A DNA stretch of 64,000 nt from GCA-002733465 sp039969155. Lineage in GTDB: Bacteria; Pseudomonadota; Gammaproteobacteria; Enterobacterales; Kangiellaceae. The position numbers were made by a program, and so were the translations under genes. Position 1 is the stretch's first letter; every line of letters starts with the position of its first letter. The notes below the pieces were generated by a model. It did not search any database and was not told the DNA's origin. It saw only the letters and a program-made list of their open reading frames with translations. This document shows, piece after piece, positions 17,084 to 26,958 of this stretch. The DNA lies in contig JBDVOJ010000099.1 of NCBI GenBank assembly GCA_039969155.1, forward strand, positions 1 to 64,000, in the 5' to 3' direction.

Positions 17084-18133
17084 ATGAAATTTGTCGACGA
17101 AGTAAAGATTAAAGTAAAAGGCGGTAACGGCGGCAATGGGATGTGCAGTTTCCGACGAGAAAAATACGTTCCCAAGGGCGGGCCTGACGGTGGCGATGGT
17201 GGAGACGGTGGCAGTGTCTATTTGGTCGCTGATTCAGAACTCAACACTCTAGTTGATTACCGTTTTGTTCGATTCTATGGCGCAGAAAATGGAGCTAAAG
17301 GCCAACCGAGAAATTGTACTGGTGCCAAAGGTAAAGATTTAGAATTGGCTGTTCCTATTGGAACCAAGGCAATCAATATCGAAACTGATGAGATCATTGG
17401 TGATCTCAAAGAGGCGGGTGAACGTGTATTAGTTGCAAAGGGTGGATTCCATGGCTTAGGTAATACACGTTTCAAGAGCAGTATCAATCGAGCTCCGAGG
17501 CAAACCTCTCACGGTACAGAAGGCGATTTTCGCGAGTTAAAACTAGAACTCAACGTTCTGGCTGATGTCGGATTATTGGGGTTACCTAACGCAGGTAAAT
17601 CGACCTTTATTCGTAGTGTGTCTTCAGCCAAGCCTAAAGTGGCGGACTATCCGTTCACTACATTGATCCCTAATTTAGGTGTGGTGGCACCGCTACCTTA
17701 TAAAAGTTTCGTAATAGCTGATATACCTGGTGTCATAGAAGGCGCAGCGGAAGGTGCCGGATTAGGGGTAAGGTTTCTAAAGCATTTAAGTCGAACAAAT
17801 TTGTTGTTGCATTTGGTCGACCTAAATCCGTTTGATGAATCCGATCCGTTAACCAATATCAAAACGATTAGTCATGAGTTGCAGAAATACTCTGTCGAGT
17901 TTGAGAAGCCTCTGGCAGATAAAGAAGTTTGGCTAGTATTTAATAAATGTGATTTGCTCGATGCAGAGGAAATGGAAAAACGAAAGGCTGAAATTTTAAC
18001 TGCTCTTGATTGGAAAGAACCACATTATGTGATTTCTGGACTAGACGGCACTGGAACAGAGCAACTATGTTTTGATATTTTAGAAAAGCTAGAAAGAGAA
18101 GCGGAAGAATTTGTAGAACCGGCAGATGACTAA
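17084..18133 (+). CDS. obgE: GTPase Obg/CgtA
   Basis: Obg is a ribosome-associated GTPase in 50S assembly, the stringent response and chromosome control. The protein is 349 residues. The glycine-rich Obg fold (1-158) has KGGNGGNGMCSFRREKYVPK and GGDGGDGGSV. The G domain shows G1 GLPNAGKST (about 166-174), G2 around DYPFTTL, G3 DIPGVIEGA and G4 NKCD. E. coli Obg is about 390 residues, because its acidic C-terminal tail is longer; here only a short acidic end remains. Confidence 0.97.
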   Translation: MKFVDEVKIKVKGGNGGNGMCSFRREKYVPKGGPDGGDGGDGGSVYLVADSELNTLVDYRFVRFYGAENGAKGQPRNCTGAKGKDLELAVPIGTKAINIETDEIIGDLKEAGERVLVAKGGFHGLGNTRFKSSINRAPRQTSHGTEGDFRELKLELNVLADVGLLGLPNAGKSTFIRSVSSAKPKVADYPFTTLIPNLGVVAPLPYKSFVIADIPGVIEGAAEGAGLGVRFLKHLSRTNLLLHLVDLNPFDESDPLTNIKTISHELQKYSVEFEKPLADKEVWLVFNKCDLLDAEEMEKRKAEILTALDWKEPHYVISGLDGTGTEQLCFDILEKLEREAEEFVEPADD

Positions 18134-18165
18134 GCAATCAAATACTCGTCATATTCTTCAGATAC

Positions 18166-18193
18166 AAAAAACCCGCTAAAAAGCGGGTTTTTT
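18166..18193. terminator. Bidirectional terminator between obgE and rpsT
   Basis: A perfect 12-bp palindrome (AAAAAACCCGCT, loop AAAA, AGCGGGTTTTTT) gives a GC core with T runs on either strand, placed between convergent genes. Confidence 0.93.
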
Positions 18194-18212
18194 AATGGTT
18201 TAAGCGGTTTGC

Positions 18213-18476
18213 TTAGGCCATTGCTTTAATCTGTGCATTAAAACGGCTCTTATGACGAGCTGCTTTATTAGAATGAATAAGACCTTTCTGCGCAGCAACG
18301 TCTAATACTGGTACAGCGGCGTTGAATGCTTCAACTGCAGATTCTTTGTTTCCAGATTCAATAGCAGCAACTACTTTTTTCATGTAGGTACGCATCATTG
18401 AACGACGACTTGCATTGTGCTGACGTCGGCCTTCAGCCTGACGGGCACGCTTTTTTGCGGATTTGATATTAGCCAA
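18213..18476 (-). CDS. rpsT: 30S ribosomal protein S20
   Basis: This 87-residue basic protein begins with ANIKSAKKRARQAE after its start codon and contains RSMMRTYMKKVVAAI, the S20 pattern. It binds 16S rRNA early in 30S assembly. The start codon is TTG (18474-18476), with GGAG 7 nt upstream. E. coli rpsT also starts with UUG, and that weak start is part of S20 autogenous control, so the same regulation is plausible here. Confidence 0.98.
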   Translation of the reverse strand: MANIKSAKKRARQAEGRRQHNASRRSMMRTYMKKVVAAIESGNKESAVEAFNAAVPVLDVAAQKGLIHSNKAARHKSRFNAQIKAMA

Positions 18477-18528
18477 GGCTTTGCTCCAAAAAATTAACGT
18501 TTAATAGGGGTACAAAATTAGGTGCGAG

Positions 18529-18557
18529 AATATACATGGTTTAACTACTGATATCAA
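18529..18557 (-). promoter_or_regulatory. Probable promoter of rpsT
   Basis: On the minus strand TTGATA (18557-18552) and TATATT (18534-18529) are exactly 17 bp apart, giving a leader of about 45 nt. The 300-base gap 18477-18776 also holds the murJ upstream region, where I see only a weak TTGACG/TATAAC pair with a 15-bp spacer. Confidence 0.65.
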
Positions 18558-18776
18558 GGGATTCTAGCCAATTTTCTCGGTTATCCGTGGTTCTTCTTCA
18601 TTGACCTTATTTTTTGCCAGTTTTAGCTATGATTTGGCTATCTTACAAGAGTCTAATCAATCTCTAATTGACGCCAAGCCGATGAAACTATAACCTTGTG
18701 GCGCTTTTCTGGGCTTCAGAATTTTAAGGACAAAGCACTTGATATTCGTTCAAAAAAATTACGGTAAGAGGTAGGG

Positions 18777-20318
18777 ATGACTAAGCAATTGCTTAAGTCT
18801 GGAATCATTGTCAGCAGCATGACGTTTCTATCGCGTATCTTAGGGTTAGTTCGCGATATCATCATGGCGAGTTTTCTCGGAGCTGACTGGGTGTCTGATG
18901 TCTTTATTGTTGCCCAAAAGATACCCAACTTCCTTCGACGTTTATTTGCCGAAGGCGCTTTTTCTCAGGCGTTTATCCCTGTTTTATCTGAATACCAAAC
19001 CCATAGAACCTCCAATGAGGTAAAACGTTTAATCGCCGAAACTTCAGGTACTTTGGGGTTGATACTGCTGGTTGTAGCGATTGTCGGAGTAGTAGGTTCA
19101 CCGGTGTTAGTATCCATGTTTGGGCCAGGGTTTGTCGGCGACTCACAAGAGTTTGCACTGGCATCTTTGCTGTTAAAAATTACTTTTCCTTATATTTTAT
19201 TTATTTCATTAACTGCATTTTGTGGGTCAGTATTAAACACGGTCGGTCGATTTGCTGTCCCGGCGTTTACGCCTGTTTTACTCAACCTGTCTATGATCTC
19301 CGCAGCTTTGATCGTTTCTCCCGCACTTCCAAGCACTACCGCAAAAGCCTTTGCTTGGGGAATTTTTATAGCTGGAATTGTGCAGCTTTTGTTTCAATTA
19401 CCATTTCTGTGGAAAGAAGGGCTGCTAGTTCGGCCTCGTTGGGGCTGGAAATCAGAAGGCGTTAAGAAGATTCTAGTGCTTATGGGGCCGGCACTATTTG
19501 GCGTGAGTGTTGCTCAGATCAACTTATTACTAGATACCATTATCGCTTCATTTTTGGCTGAGGATGGCAGCATCAGTTGGCTTTATTATTCAGATAGAAT
19601 GCTTGAGTTCCCATTGGGGATTTTTGCCATTGCCATAGCAACCGTAATACTGCCTTCACTCTCCAGACAACATGCTCGCCAGCAAACGGATGATTTCAAC
19701 TTAACCCTTAACTGGGGTATGCGTTTAGTGCTGTTGATAGGCATTCCTGCTGCTATCGGACTATTTGTCATGGCTGAACCCATTTTATTGACAGTTTTTC
19801 AGCGCGGAGAGTTTGAACTCAGTGATGCGCACTCGGCGTCATTAAGTCTACAAGCCTATATTATGGGCTTGGTTGGTTTTATGTTGGTCAAAGTTTTGGC
19901 ACCAGGGTTCTTCTCCAGGCAAGACACTAAAACGCCGGTTAAAATTGGAATTATTGCGATGGTGGTCAATATGATCTTCAATGTCATTCTGTTTTTTCCC
20001 TTTGCCCATGTCGGTCTCGCTCTAGCAACCACTATCTCAGCAATCGTCAATGCTTCTTTGTTATTTATTGCTTTATATCGCGCCAAGGTGTTTAGACCCG
20101 ATGGTCGGTGGAAAATATGGTTTGCAAAGTTGATTGGTGGAAATTTAGCTTTGTACGGTTTCATCAAATACCATATGGCAGATATTTCAAGCTGGCAACA
20201 ATGGGGGACCTTTGAGAGAATTGAAAATATGGTGGTATTGGTGGTTTTGTCAATTGTCATCTATGCATTGGCTATGTTCATCTGTGGGGTGAGAACCAGC
20301 GATTTAAAACATAGTTAG
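18777..20318 (+). CDS. murJ: Lipid II flippase MurJ
   Basis: MurJ moves lipid-linked peptidoglycan precursor across the inner membrane. The 513-residue protein has about 14 hydrophobic helices. The N-terminal GIIVSSMTFLSRILGLVRD and the segment RRLFAEGAFSQAFIPVL are family signatures, with arginines of the central cavity present. A GAGGTAGGG ribosome site lies right before the ATG. It is followed by ribF 66 bp downstream, as in many gammaproteobacteria. Confidence 0.97.
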   Translation: MTKQLLKSGIIVSSMTFLSRILGLVRDIIMASFLGADWVSDVFIVAQKIPNFLRRLFAEGAFSQAFIPVLSEYQTHRTSNEVKRLIAETSGTLGLILLVVAIVGVVGSPVLVSMFGPGFVGDSQEFALASLLLKITFPYILFISLTAFCGSVLNTVGRFAVPAFTPVLLNLSMISAALIVSPALPSTTAKAFAWGIFIAGIVQLLFQLPFLWKEGLLVRPRWGWKSEGVKKILVLMGPALFGVSVAQINLLLDTIIASFLAEDGSISWLYYSDRMLEFPLGIFAIAIATVILPSLSRQHARQQTDDFNLTLNWGMRLVLLIGIPAAIGLFVMAEPILLTVFQRGEFELSDAHSASLSLQAYIMGLVGFMLVKVLAPGFFSRQDTKTPVKIGIIAMVVNMIFNVILFFPFAHVGLALATTISAIVNASLLFIALYRAKVFRPDGRWKIWFAKLIGGNLALYGFIKYHMADISSWQQWGTFERIENMVVLVVLSIVIYALAMFICGVRTSDLKHS

Positions 20319-20384
20319 GTCTATCTTCAAGGCCGCCGCTGGGCTATAATTCGGCGCTTTCGTGCTCATTTAACCAAGGTCGAT

Positions 20385-21365
20385 ATGCAGCTGATCCGAG
20401 GGCTGATCAATTTAAATCATCAAGCTGATTCGTGTGTAGCCACGATCGGCAATTTTGATGGTGTGCACCTTGGTCATCAGGCAATCATCAAAAAAGTGAT
20501 CCAACACGCCAAGCAGTCTAATCATCAGTCTTGTGTGATCGTTTTTGAACCTCACCCTAAAGAAGTCTTTATGGGAGATAATAGCCCAGCTCGAATCACT
20601 AATTTCACTGAAAAATATTTACAGCTCGCAGCGTTGGGCGTCGACAAATTATTGGTGCTTAAATTCAACAAAGCATTGTGCCAAATGCAAGCAACAGATT
20701 TTATACAGACAGTATTAATAGAACATTTGAGAATTAAACATTTAGTGGTTGGAGATGACTTCCAGTTCGGATACAAACGTCAAGGAAACTATCAGTTATT
20801 AAAGGATTATGGTGAAGGCTATTATACTGTTGAACCAACACCAACAGTTTTAGTCAAGGATGAGCAAGGTGACGCACAACAGTATCGTGCAAGTAGTACA
20901 TTAGTTCGCAAAGCATTGGCCGATAATAATTTGGCATTTGCGAACATGCTGCTAACTCGTCGCTACGCTATGACGGGAAAAGTCGGCTACGGTCAGCAAT
21001 TGGGACGAACTATCGGTTTTCCAACCGCAAATATTGCGCTAAATCGAAGAAAACCGACGCTATCAGGAGTTTACTTAGTGAGAGCCAAGTGGACTGAAGT
21101 ATTAGAGGACGGAACACACCGCATTAGAGCTTGTTGGGGGGTTGCCAATTGCGGCTCTCGGCCAACTGTAAAAGGCAAGGATTATCGACTCGAAGTTTAT
21201 TTACTGGACGTTAAACCAGAGCTTTATGGTGTTGAATTGAAAGCGGAGTTTTATGCTCATATTCGAAATGAACAAAAATTTGATTCGGTTGAATTACTTA
21301 AACAACAAATCACCAGCGATGTTGAGTCTGCTCGTCGATTGATAGCTAAATATCAGCGAGACTAA
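20385..21365 (+). CDS. ribF: Bifunctional riboflavin kinase/FAD synthetase
   Basis: RibF makes FMN from riboflavin and then FAD. The 326-residue protein has an N-terminal adenylyltransferase domain with ATIGNFDGVHLGHQ and VGDDFQFGYKRQG, and a C-terminal kinase domain with GQQLGRTIGFPTANI and GVYLVRAKW. A TATAAT at 20345-20350 may be the -10 of a promoter just before it. It heads the ribF-ileS-lspA-fkpB-ispH cluster. Confidence 0.96.
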   Translation: MQLIRGLINLNHQADSCVATIGNFDGVHLGHQAIIKKVIQHAKQSNHQSCVIVFEPHPKEVFMGDNSPARITNFTEKYLQLAALGVDKLLVLKFNKALCQMQATDFIQTVLIEHLRIKHLVVGDDFQFGYKRQGNYQLLKDYGEGYYTVEPTPTVLVKDEQGDAQQYRASSTLVRKALADNNLAFANMLLTRRYAMTGKVGYGQQLGRTIGFPTANIALNRRKPTLSGVYLVRAKWTEVLEDGTHRIRACWGVANCGSRPTVKGKDYRLEVYLLDVKPELYGVELKAEFYAHIRNEQKFDSVELLKQQITSDVESARRLIAKYQRD

Positions 21366-21462
21366 ACACTTAATATCACTAAGAATATATCGCCTAACAT
21401 TGGTTTAGATTGATAGACAACTACCATATAGATTACAGCAACAGAAATGAGAAATAAGCGTC

Positions 21463-24303
21463 ATGACTGACTATAAATCAACATTAAATCTGCCGGAAAC
21501 GTCGTTTCCGATGCGTGGAAACTTAGCTCAGAACGAACCAAAAGTTTTAGCTAAATGGGCAAAGAAAGATTTATACAAAGCAATTAGAAAAAATTGCGCA
21601 GGCCGACCAAAGTTTATTTTGCATGATGGTCCTCCTTACGCCAATGGTGATATTCATATAGGACATGCGGTCAACAAAATTCTTAAAGATGTCGTGGTAA
21701 AAAGTAAGACGCTTTCAGGTTTTGACGCTCCCTATGTGCCGGGCTGGGACTGTCATGGATTACCAATTGAACATCGAGTGGAAAAAAAGATTGGTAAAGC
21801 TGGAGTAAAGGTTCCCTTTGATGAATTTCGACAAAAATGTCGTGATTACGCAGCTAAACAAGTAGAAGGTCAAAAGAAAGATTTTATCCGTTTAGGTGTT
21901 TTTGGTGAATGGGACAAACCTTACTTGTCGATGGATTTTCAGTTTGAGGCAGATATCATTCGTTCTCTTTCTAAAATTGTTAAAAATGGTCACCTTCACA
22001 AAGGATTCAAGCCTGTTTATTGGAGTGTGGTTGGTGGCTCGGCTTTAGCTGAAGCTGAAGTTGAATATCAAGATAAAGTGTCAATAGCGATTGACGTTAG
22101 GTATTCGCCAGAAAATGAAACAGAGCTTCTTACTAAGTTTAAACCGACCGGTGATGACTTGGGCGAAGGGGATGTGTCGTTAGTCATTTGGACTACGACA
22201 CCATGGACAATACCGGCTTCTCAGGCGATTTCGATCAGCGCTGATTTAGAATACGCACTCGTAGAATTTGATGCTAATACTGATCAAGACAGTCGCTTTG
22301 GGGTTAACCAAGAAAGAGTAGTATTGGCTGCCGAAATGGTAAACCAAGTGATGTCTCGCTATGGTGTGGATGATTATCGAGTAGTCGGATTGGTTAACGG
22401 TTCTGAGTTGGAAAACTTAGTTTGCCTTCACCCTTACCTTGACCGAAAAATTCCGGTTCTTCTTGGAGAGCATGTTACTACTGACGCGGGTACCGGATTG
22501 GTACATACTGCACCGGACCATGGCGCAGATGACTTTACAGTATCTCGCCAATACGGTATTGAAACACTTAATTTGGTCAATGCCAATGGTGTTTATTCGG
22601 ATAAAACTGAACATTTTGCTGGACAGCATGTTTATAAAGTCGATGAGCCTATATGCGAATTGTTGGCCGAAAAAGGACAATTAATTCGTAAAGAAAAATT
22701 CAAGCATAGTTTTCCCCATTGTTGGAGAACCAAAACCCCGCTTATTTTTAGAGCGACCCCTCAGTGGTTTATTTCGATGGATCAAAACGGTTTGCGGAAA
22801 AAAGCGCTCGAAGCCATCAAAGGTGTTAAATGGATCCCAGATTGGGGGCAGGCAAGGATTGAAGGTATGGTTGATGGTCGACCAGATTGGTGTATTTCTC
22901 GGCAAAGAACTTGGGGTGTTCCGTTATGTTTGTTAGTGCACAAAGATACTGATGAACTGCATCCCGCTACCACTGAGTTGATGGAAAAAGTCGCTAAACT
23001 AGTTGAAGAAAAGGGCATGCAGGCATGGTTTGATTTGGAACTAGAGACGCTTATCGGTGACGAGGCTAACCACTATATAAAAGTGAACGACACTTTAGAC
23101 GTATGGTTTGATTCCGGTGTCACCCACCAATGTGTACTCGACCGCAGAGACGAGTTGCAAGAGCCCGCTGATATGTACTTAGAAGGATCCGATCAACATC
23201 GTGGTTGGTTTCAATCTTCATTACTTACGGGAATAGCGATCAACGACCACCCTCCGTTTAAAGAAGTGTTAACCCACGGGTTTGTGGTGGATGCGAAAGG
23301 CCAGAAAATGTCGAAGTCATTAGGTAATGTGGTTGCTCCCATGACCGTCATAAATAAACTGGGCGCAGATATTCTTCGGCTTTGGGTTGCTTCAACCGAT
23401 TATCGATCTGAAATAACGGCATCTGATGAAATCTTAAATCGTACAGCAGATACTTATCGTCGTCTAAGAAATACGGCTCGTTTCTTCTTAGCTAATCTAA
23501 ATGGCTTTGATCCAAAAACTGATTTGATCGATGCGAAAGATATGTTGCCATTAGATCGTTGGGCGGTTGACTGTGCGTTGAAGACTCAGAACGAATTGAG
23601 AGAAGCTTATGACGACTATAATTTCCTAGTAGCCACTCAAAAAATGCATCATTTTTGCGCTATGGATATGGGGAGTTTTTACCTCGATATCATTAAAGAT
23701 CGTCAGTACACCGCTAAAGCCGGGTCACATGCCCACAAATCCTGTCAAACAGCCTTGTACCATATCATTCAGGCGGTTGTTCGTTGGTTTATGCCGGTGA
23801 TGTCATTTACCGCGCAAGAACTATGGCCAAATATTCCAGGTAATGATGAAGACACCATTTTTTGGGAAACATGGTACGAAGGTTTATTTGCTAACGACGC
23901 AGATGCAAAAATATCCGACTCAGATTGGCAGCTGATCGCCAAGGTTAAAAACGAAGTTAATCGACAAATAGAAGCTCAACGTAAAAAAGGGGGAATAGGC
24001 TCGTCTCTTGAAGCGGAAGTGGTATTGTTTGCTAAAGACGAGATTTTTAATTGCCTAACAAAACTTGAAGATGAGTTACGATTTGTTTTGATTACGTCAA
24101 AAGCCAGCGTCAAAAATACTGAAGGTGGAGAAAACACCGAACTTGAAGGATTAGGTGTTGAAGTGAATGCCTCTAGTCATCAAAAGTGTGAACGTTGTTG
24201 GCATCGTCGTGAAGATTTAGGTGTCGACAAAACACACCCCGAGCTTTGCGGTCGTTGTGTTGAAAATGTTGAAGGTGAAGGTGAGGTTCGTCGCTATGCC
24301 TAG
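21463..24303 (+). CDS. ileS: Isoleucyl-tRNA synthetase
   Basis: This class I synthetase has 946 residues. The HIGH motif is at 65-68 in GDIHIGHAVNK, the WDCHGLPIE segment follows, the editing domain contains WTTTPWTIP, and KMSKS starts at about residue 615. The C-terminal zinc finger is intact, CERCW...CGRC. The ATG is 97 bp after ribF. The end overlaps lspA by 8 bp, so the two are coupled. This is the bacterial type 1 IleRS (normally mupirocin-sensitive), which I infer from the zinc-finger C-terminus and length. Confidence 0.98.
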   Translation: MTDYKSTLNLPETSFPMRGNLAQNEPKVLAKWAKKDLYKAIRKNCAGRPKFILHDGPPYANGDIHIGHAVNKILKDVVVKSKTLSGFDAPYVPGWDCHGLPIEHRVEKKIGKAGVKVPFDEFRQKCRDYAAKQVEGQKKDFIRLGVFGEWDKPYLSMDFQFEADIIRSLSKIVKNGHLHKGFKPVYWSVVGGSALAEAEVEYQDKVSIAIDVRYSPENETELLTKFKPTGDDLGEGDVSLVIWTTTPWTIPASQAISISADLEYALVEFDANTDQDSRFGVNQERVVLAAEMVNQVMSRYGVDDYRVVGLVNGSELENLVCLHPYLDRKIPVLLGEHVTTDAGTGLVHTAPDHGADDFTVSRQYGIETLNLVNANGVYSDKTEHFAGQHVYKVDEPICELLAEKGQLIRKEKFKHSFPHCWRTKTPLIFRATPQWFISMDQNGLRKKALEAIKGVKWIPDWGQARIEGMVDGRPDWCISRQRTWGVPLCLLVHKDTDELHPATTELMEKVAKLVEEKGMQAWFDLELETLIGDEANHYIKVNDTLDVWFDSGVTHQCVLDRRDELQEPADMYLEGSDQHRGWFQSSLLTGIAINDHPPFKEVLTHGFVVDAKGQKMSKSLGNVVAPMTVINKLGADILRLWVASTDYRSEITASDEILNRTADTYRRLRNTARFFLANLNGFDPKTDLIDAKDMLPLDRWAVDCALKTQNELREAYDDYNFLVATQKMHHFCAMDMGSFYLDIIKDRQYTAKAGSHAHKSCQTALYHIIQAVVRWFMPVMSFTAQELWPNIPGNDEDTIFWETWYEGLFANDADAKISDSDWQLIAKVKNEVNRQIEAQRKKGGIGSSLEAEVVLFAKDEIFNCLTKLEDELRFVLITSKASVKNTEGGENTELEGLGVEVNASSHQKCERCWHRREDLGVDKTHPELCGRCVENVEGEGEVRRYA

Positions 24304-24823
24304 TAGAAAGCCAATTTTAGAAACCGGTTTGCGATGGCTTTGGATTGTGGTGCTATTTTTTATTATTGATCAGATTACTAAGCAAATGGCTGTCGACTAT
24401 TTTGTTAATCCCGGCGGTCGATTTGAAGTGATGCCGTTTTTCAATTTTACTCTGGCCTATAATAAAGGCGCCGCTTTCTCATTCTTGGCTGACCAAGGTG
24501 GGTGGCAGGTCATCTTTTTTACTACCATTTCGTCAGTCGTAAGTATCGGGCTTTTGTATTGGCTCTATACTTTACCCGCAAAGAACCGTTGGTTAAGTAT
24601 ATCTTTGTGTCTAATCTTAAGTGGTGCACTAGGAAATTTGTATGATCGAGTAACGCTTGGAATGGTTGTAGATTTTATAGATTGGTATTACGAAAACTAT
24701 CACTTTCCTGCATTTAATGTTGCCGATGCGGTAATTTTTTTAGGAGCAGCCATGATGTTATATGATAGCTTTATGCATCCACAAGATGACAGTGCTGAAG
24801 TAAGCTCAAAAGATAAAAAGTAG
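24296..24823 (+). CDS. lspA: Lipoprotein signal peptidase LspA
   Basis: LspA cleaves the signal peptide from diacylglyceryl prolipoproteins. The 175-residue protein has four membrane segments. Conserved blocks are DQITKQMAV, FNFTLAYNKGAAFSFL, GNLYDRVTLGMVVDFID and FNVADAVIFLG, which hold the aspartyl dyad. The open frame extends to 24221, but the ATG at 24296, overlapping the end of ileS, gives the normal length. Two lipoproteins later in this window (at 42.2 and 45.1 kb) are likely substrates. Confidence 0.96.
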   Translation: MPSRKPILETGLRWLWIVVLFFIIDQITKQMAVDYFVNPGGRFEVMPFFNFTLAYNKGAAFSFLADQGGWQVIFFTTISSVVSIGLLYWLYTLPAKNRWLSISLCLILSGALGNLYDRVTLGMVVDFIDWYYENYHFPAFNVADAVIFLGAAMMLYDSFMHPQDDSAEVSSKDKK

Positions 24824-24831
24824 AAAAATTT

Positions 24832-25263
24832 ATGCTTGTTGAAAAAAATAGCCGCGTTTTAGCCGATGTGACTGTAAAGTTGATGAACGGTTCGATTGCT
24901 GATAGCACCAAAGTGAATGGCAAACCGAGTTGGTTAGTTATGGGAGATGGTAGTTTCAGCCCTGCATTTGAAAATGAATTGTTTGAAAAGCAAGCTGGTG
25001 ACAATCTTACTTTTGAACTTGAGGCCGAAGATGCCTTCGGAAAAGCTAATCCCGACTTAATACAGTTTATGGATATTAGTCAGTTTCCAAATGATTTGGA
25101 GCTAAAGGAGGGGGCTATTATCGCTTTTGACCAGCCAAGTGGTGGACAGCTACCTGGACTCATTCGACAAGTGCAAGGCAGCTCAGTCAAAGTCGACTTT
25201 AATCACCCACTTGCAGGCGAAAAAGTGGTTTTTGAAATCGAAATTAAACAAGTTAAAAACTAG
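24832..25263 (+). CDS. fkpB: FKBP-type peptidyl-prolyl isomerase, SlpA type
   Basis: This 143-residue protein is of the short FKBP group (SlpA/FkpB) with an inserted IF domain. It starts with a VTVKLMNGSIADST strand, has GDGSFSPAFENELF and EDAFGKANPDLIQ, and the later LPGLIRQVQGSSVKVDFNHPLAG fits the insert and return strand. It lies between lspA and ispH, its standard place. No signal peptide, so it acts in the cytoplasm. Confidence 0.94.
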   Translation: MLVEKNSRVLADVTVKLMNGSIADSTKVNGKPSWLVMGDGSFSPAFENELFEKQAGDNLTFELEAEDAFGKANPDLIQFMDISQFPNDLELKEGAIIAFDQPSGGQLPGLIRQVQGSSVKVDFNHPLAGEKVVFEIEIKQVKN

Positions 25264-25292
25264 ACTAAGTATTCTCAAGAGGCCGCAATAAG

Positions 25293-26222
25293 ATGAAAAT
25301 AGTTTTAGCCAACCCGAGAGGATTCTGCGCTGGTGTTGATAGAGCGATAGAAATCGTTAATCGAGCATTAGATATTTTTGGCGCTCCCATTTATGTTAAA
25401 CATGAAGTGGTACATAACAAATTTGTGGTTGATGGACTCAAAAAGAAAGGGGCCATTTTTATTGAAGAACTATCCGATGTTCCACCTAGCAGTACGTTAA
25501 TTTATAGCGCTCATGGTGTCTCTCAAGCAGTAAAAAACGAAGCAGAGCAACGTGGCTTTCGAGTTTTTGACGCAACTTGTCCGCTCGTGACCAAAGTCCA
25601 TATGGAAGTGAATAGAAGAAGCCGTCGCGATGAAGAATGTGTCTTGATTGGCCATAAAGGGCACCCTGAAGTCGAAGGAACCATGGGGCAATATGCTAGC
25701 GCAACGGGCGGAATTTATTTGATTGAATCGGATGAAGATATTCAAGAGTTAGAAGTCAAGAACCCCAGTAAATTGCACTATATGACTCAGACTACCTTGT
25801 CGATTGATGACACCAAACGTCTGATCAATTTGCTCAAAGAAAAATTTCCAGAAATCCAAGGTCCTAAGAAAGACGATATTTGTTATGCGACTCAAAATCG
25901 CCAGGATGCGGTTAAGCAGTTGGCAGAATCGTCGGATCTGATCTTAGTCGTTGGTAGTCAAAATAGTTCCAACTCTAACCGCCTCAAAGAGCTTGCTGAA
26001 AATGAAGGTAGTCGGGCCTATTTGATCGATAATGCCAGTGAAATAGAAATACAGTGGTTAAACGGTGTTCAATGCGTTGGAGTAACTGCTGGGGCGTCAG
26101 CACCACAAATACTAGTTGATGAAGTTTTGGACAAACTAAAAGCTCAAGGTGGCGTTATGGAAGACTTTCCTACTGAGAATACAGAAAACATGGTATTTGC
26201 GGTGCCCATCGAGTTACGATAG
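25293..26222 (+). CDS. ispH: 4-hydroxy-3-methylbut-2-enyl diphosphate reductase
   Basis: IspH carries out the last step of the MEP isoprenoid pathway, giving IPP and DMAPP. The 309-residue protein holds the three cluster cysteines: C12 in PRGFCAGVDRAI, the one in DATCPLVTKVH, and the one in DDICYATQNRQ. Histidines in VHNKFVV and IGHKGHPEVEGT are also present. It ends the ribF-to-ispH cluster. About 270 bp follow before the pilin genes, and I see only a weak hairpin there. Confidence 0.97.
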   Translation: MKIVLANPRGFCAGVDRAIEIVNRALDIFGAPIYVKHEVVHNKFVVDGLKKKGAIFIEELSDVPPSSTLIYSAHGVSQAVKNEAEQRGFRVFDATCPLVTKVHMEVNRRSRRDEECVLIGHKGHPEVEGTMGQYASATGGIYLIESDEDIQELEVKNPSKLHYMTQTTLSIDDTKRLINLLKEKFPEIQGPKKDDICYATQNRQDAVKQLAESSDLILVVGSQNSSNSNRLKELAENEGSRAYLIDNASEIEIQWLNGVQCVGVTAGASAPQILVDEVLDKLKAQGGVMEDFPTENTENMVFAVPIELR

Positions 26223-26493
26223 TAGGCTTATTTCGATTGGTCTACTTAAGGTATTTTAAAGGCCTTAAACTATTTCAAATTTTTCATCATCTTAATTCAA
26301 TTCGACAGCCGCGCTATAAAACGTGACAAGCGTCTCATTTTTTAGAACACTTTTCCATTTATCCCCCAAAAACAAGCTGTTATCGGACTGAAGTTGCATG
26401 TTTGTGTGATGTGTAAGATAGTTCAAACTAGAGAAAGCTTTAATAGGCTTGAATTTAGAATTTCAATTGAAATAGGAAATCAGGGTTTTATTA

Positions 26494-26958
26494 ATGAGCA
26501 AATTTAACCGAGGAATAACGCTGCTAGAATTGTTAATTGCGATAACCATCGTCGGCATTCTTGCTGCAGTCGCTATTCCGGCCTTTGATAACCAAATCAA
26601 GAACTCCAAGTTAAAGTCAAATGCAAACTTACTCCTTACTGCCTACGGAGTTGCTAGGTCGGAAGCGGTTAGCCGAAATGTGCAAACCACAGTTTCGGGT
26701 GACGCAAGTGGTTGGAAGGTAGAGACTGTCGCCTCAGCTGGTCCTCCAGCCGTTGCAAGTGAAGAACTAAATACCTTCTCACCTGATAATAGTGGAATTA
26801 CTTGGACGCCAGCAGCACTGCCAGTGATTACCTATAATGCGACAGGGTTTAGACCTTTCGGCAGTAGCGAGGTGGTGATAGAAATTAAAGACGATAGGGG
26901 AGAAGGACGAACCATTACTATCTCTTCTGCCGGCTCTGTAAAAGTGGAAAAACTATAA
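26494..26958 (+). CDS. fimT: Type IV minor pilin of the FimT/FimU (GspH) type
   Basis: This 154-residue prepilin has leader MSKFNRG and cleavage before ITLLELLIAITIVGILAAVAIP, with the glutamate at +5. The following beta-rich region fits the GspH/FimT domain. Minor pilins of this sort prime assembly of type IV pili at the tip. It is first in fimT-pilV-pilW-pilX-pilY1-pilE, which follows ispH as in Pseudomonas. Only one FimT/FimU-like gene is present here, whereas P. aeruginosa has both. Stop and next start overlap as TAATG. Confidence 0.88.
   Translation: MSKFNRGITLLELLIAITIVGILAAVAIPAFDNQIKNSKLKSNANLLLTAYGVARSEAVSRNVQTTVSGDASGWKVETVASAGPPAVASEELNTFSPDNSGITWTPAALPVITYNATGFRPFGSSEVVIEIKDDRGEGRTITISSAGSVKVEKL

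Noticed and set aside
18668..18694. TTGACG with TATAAC before murJ
   Set aside because: The spacer is 15 bp, too short for a confident promoter call.
26246..26268. TTAAGG...CCTTAA hairpin after ispH
   Set aside because: The stem is only 6 bp and AT-rich with an 11-nt loop and no T run, too weak to call a terminator.
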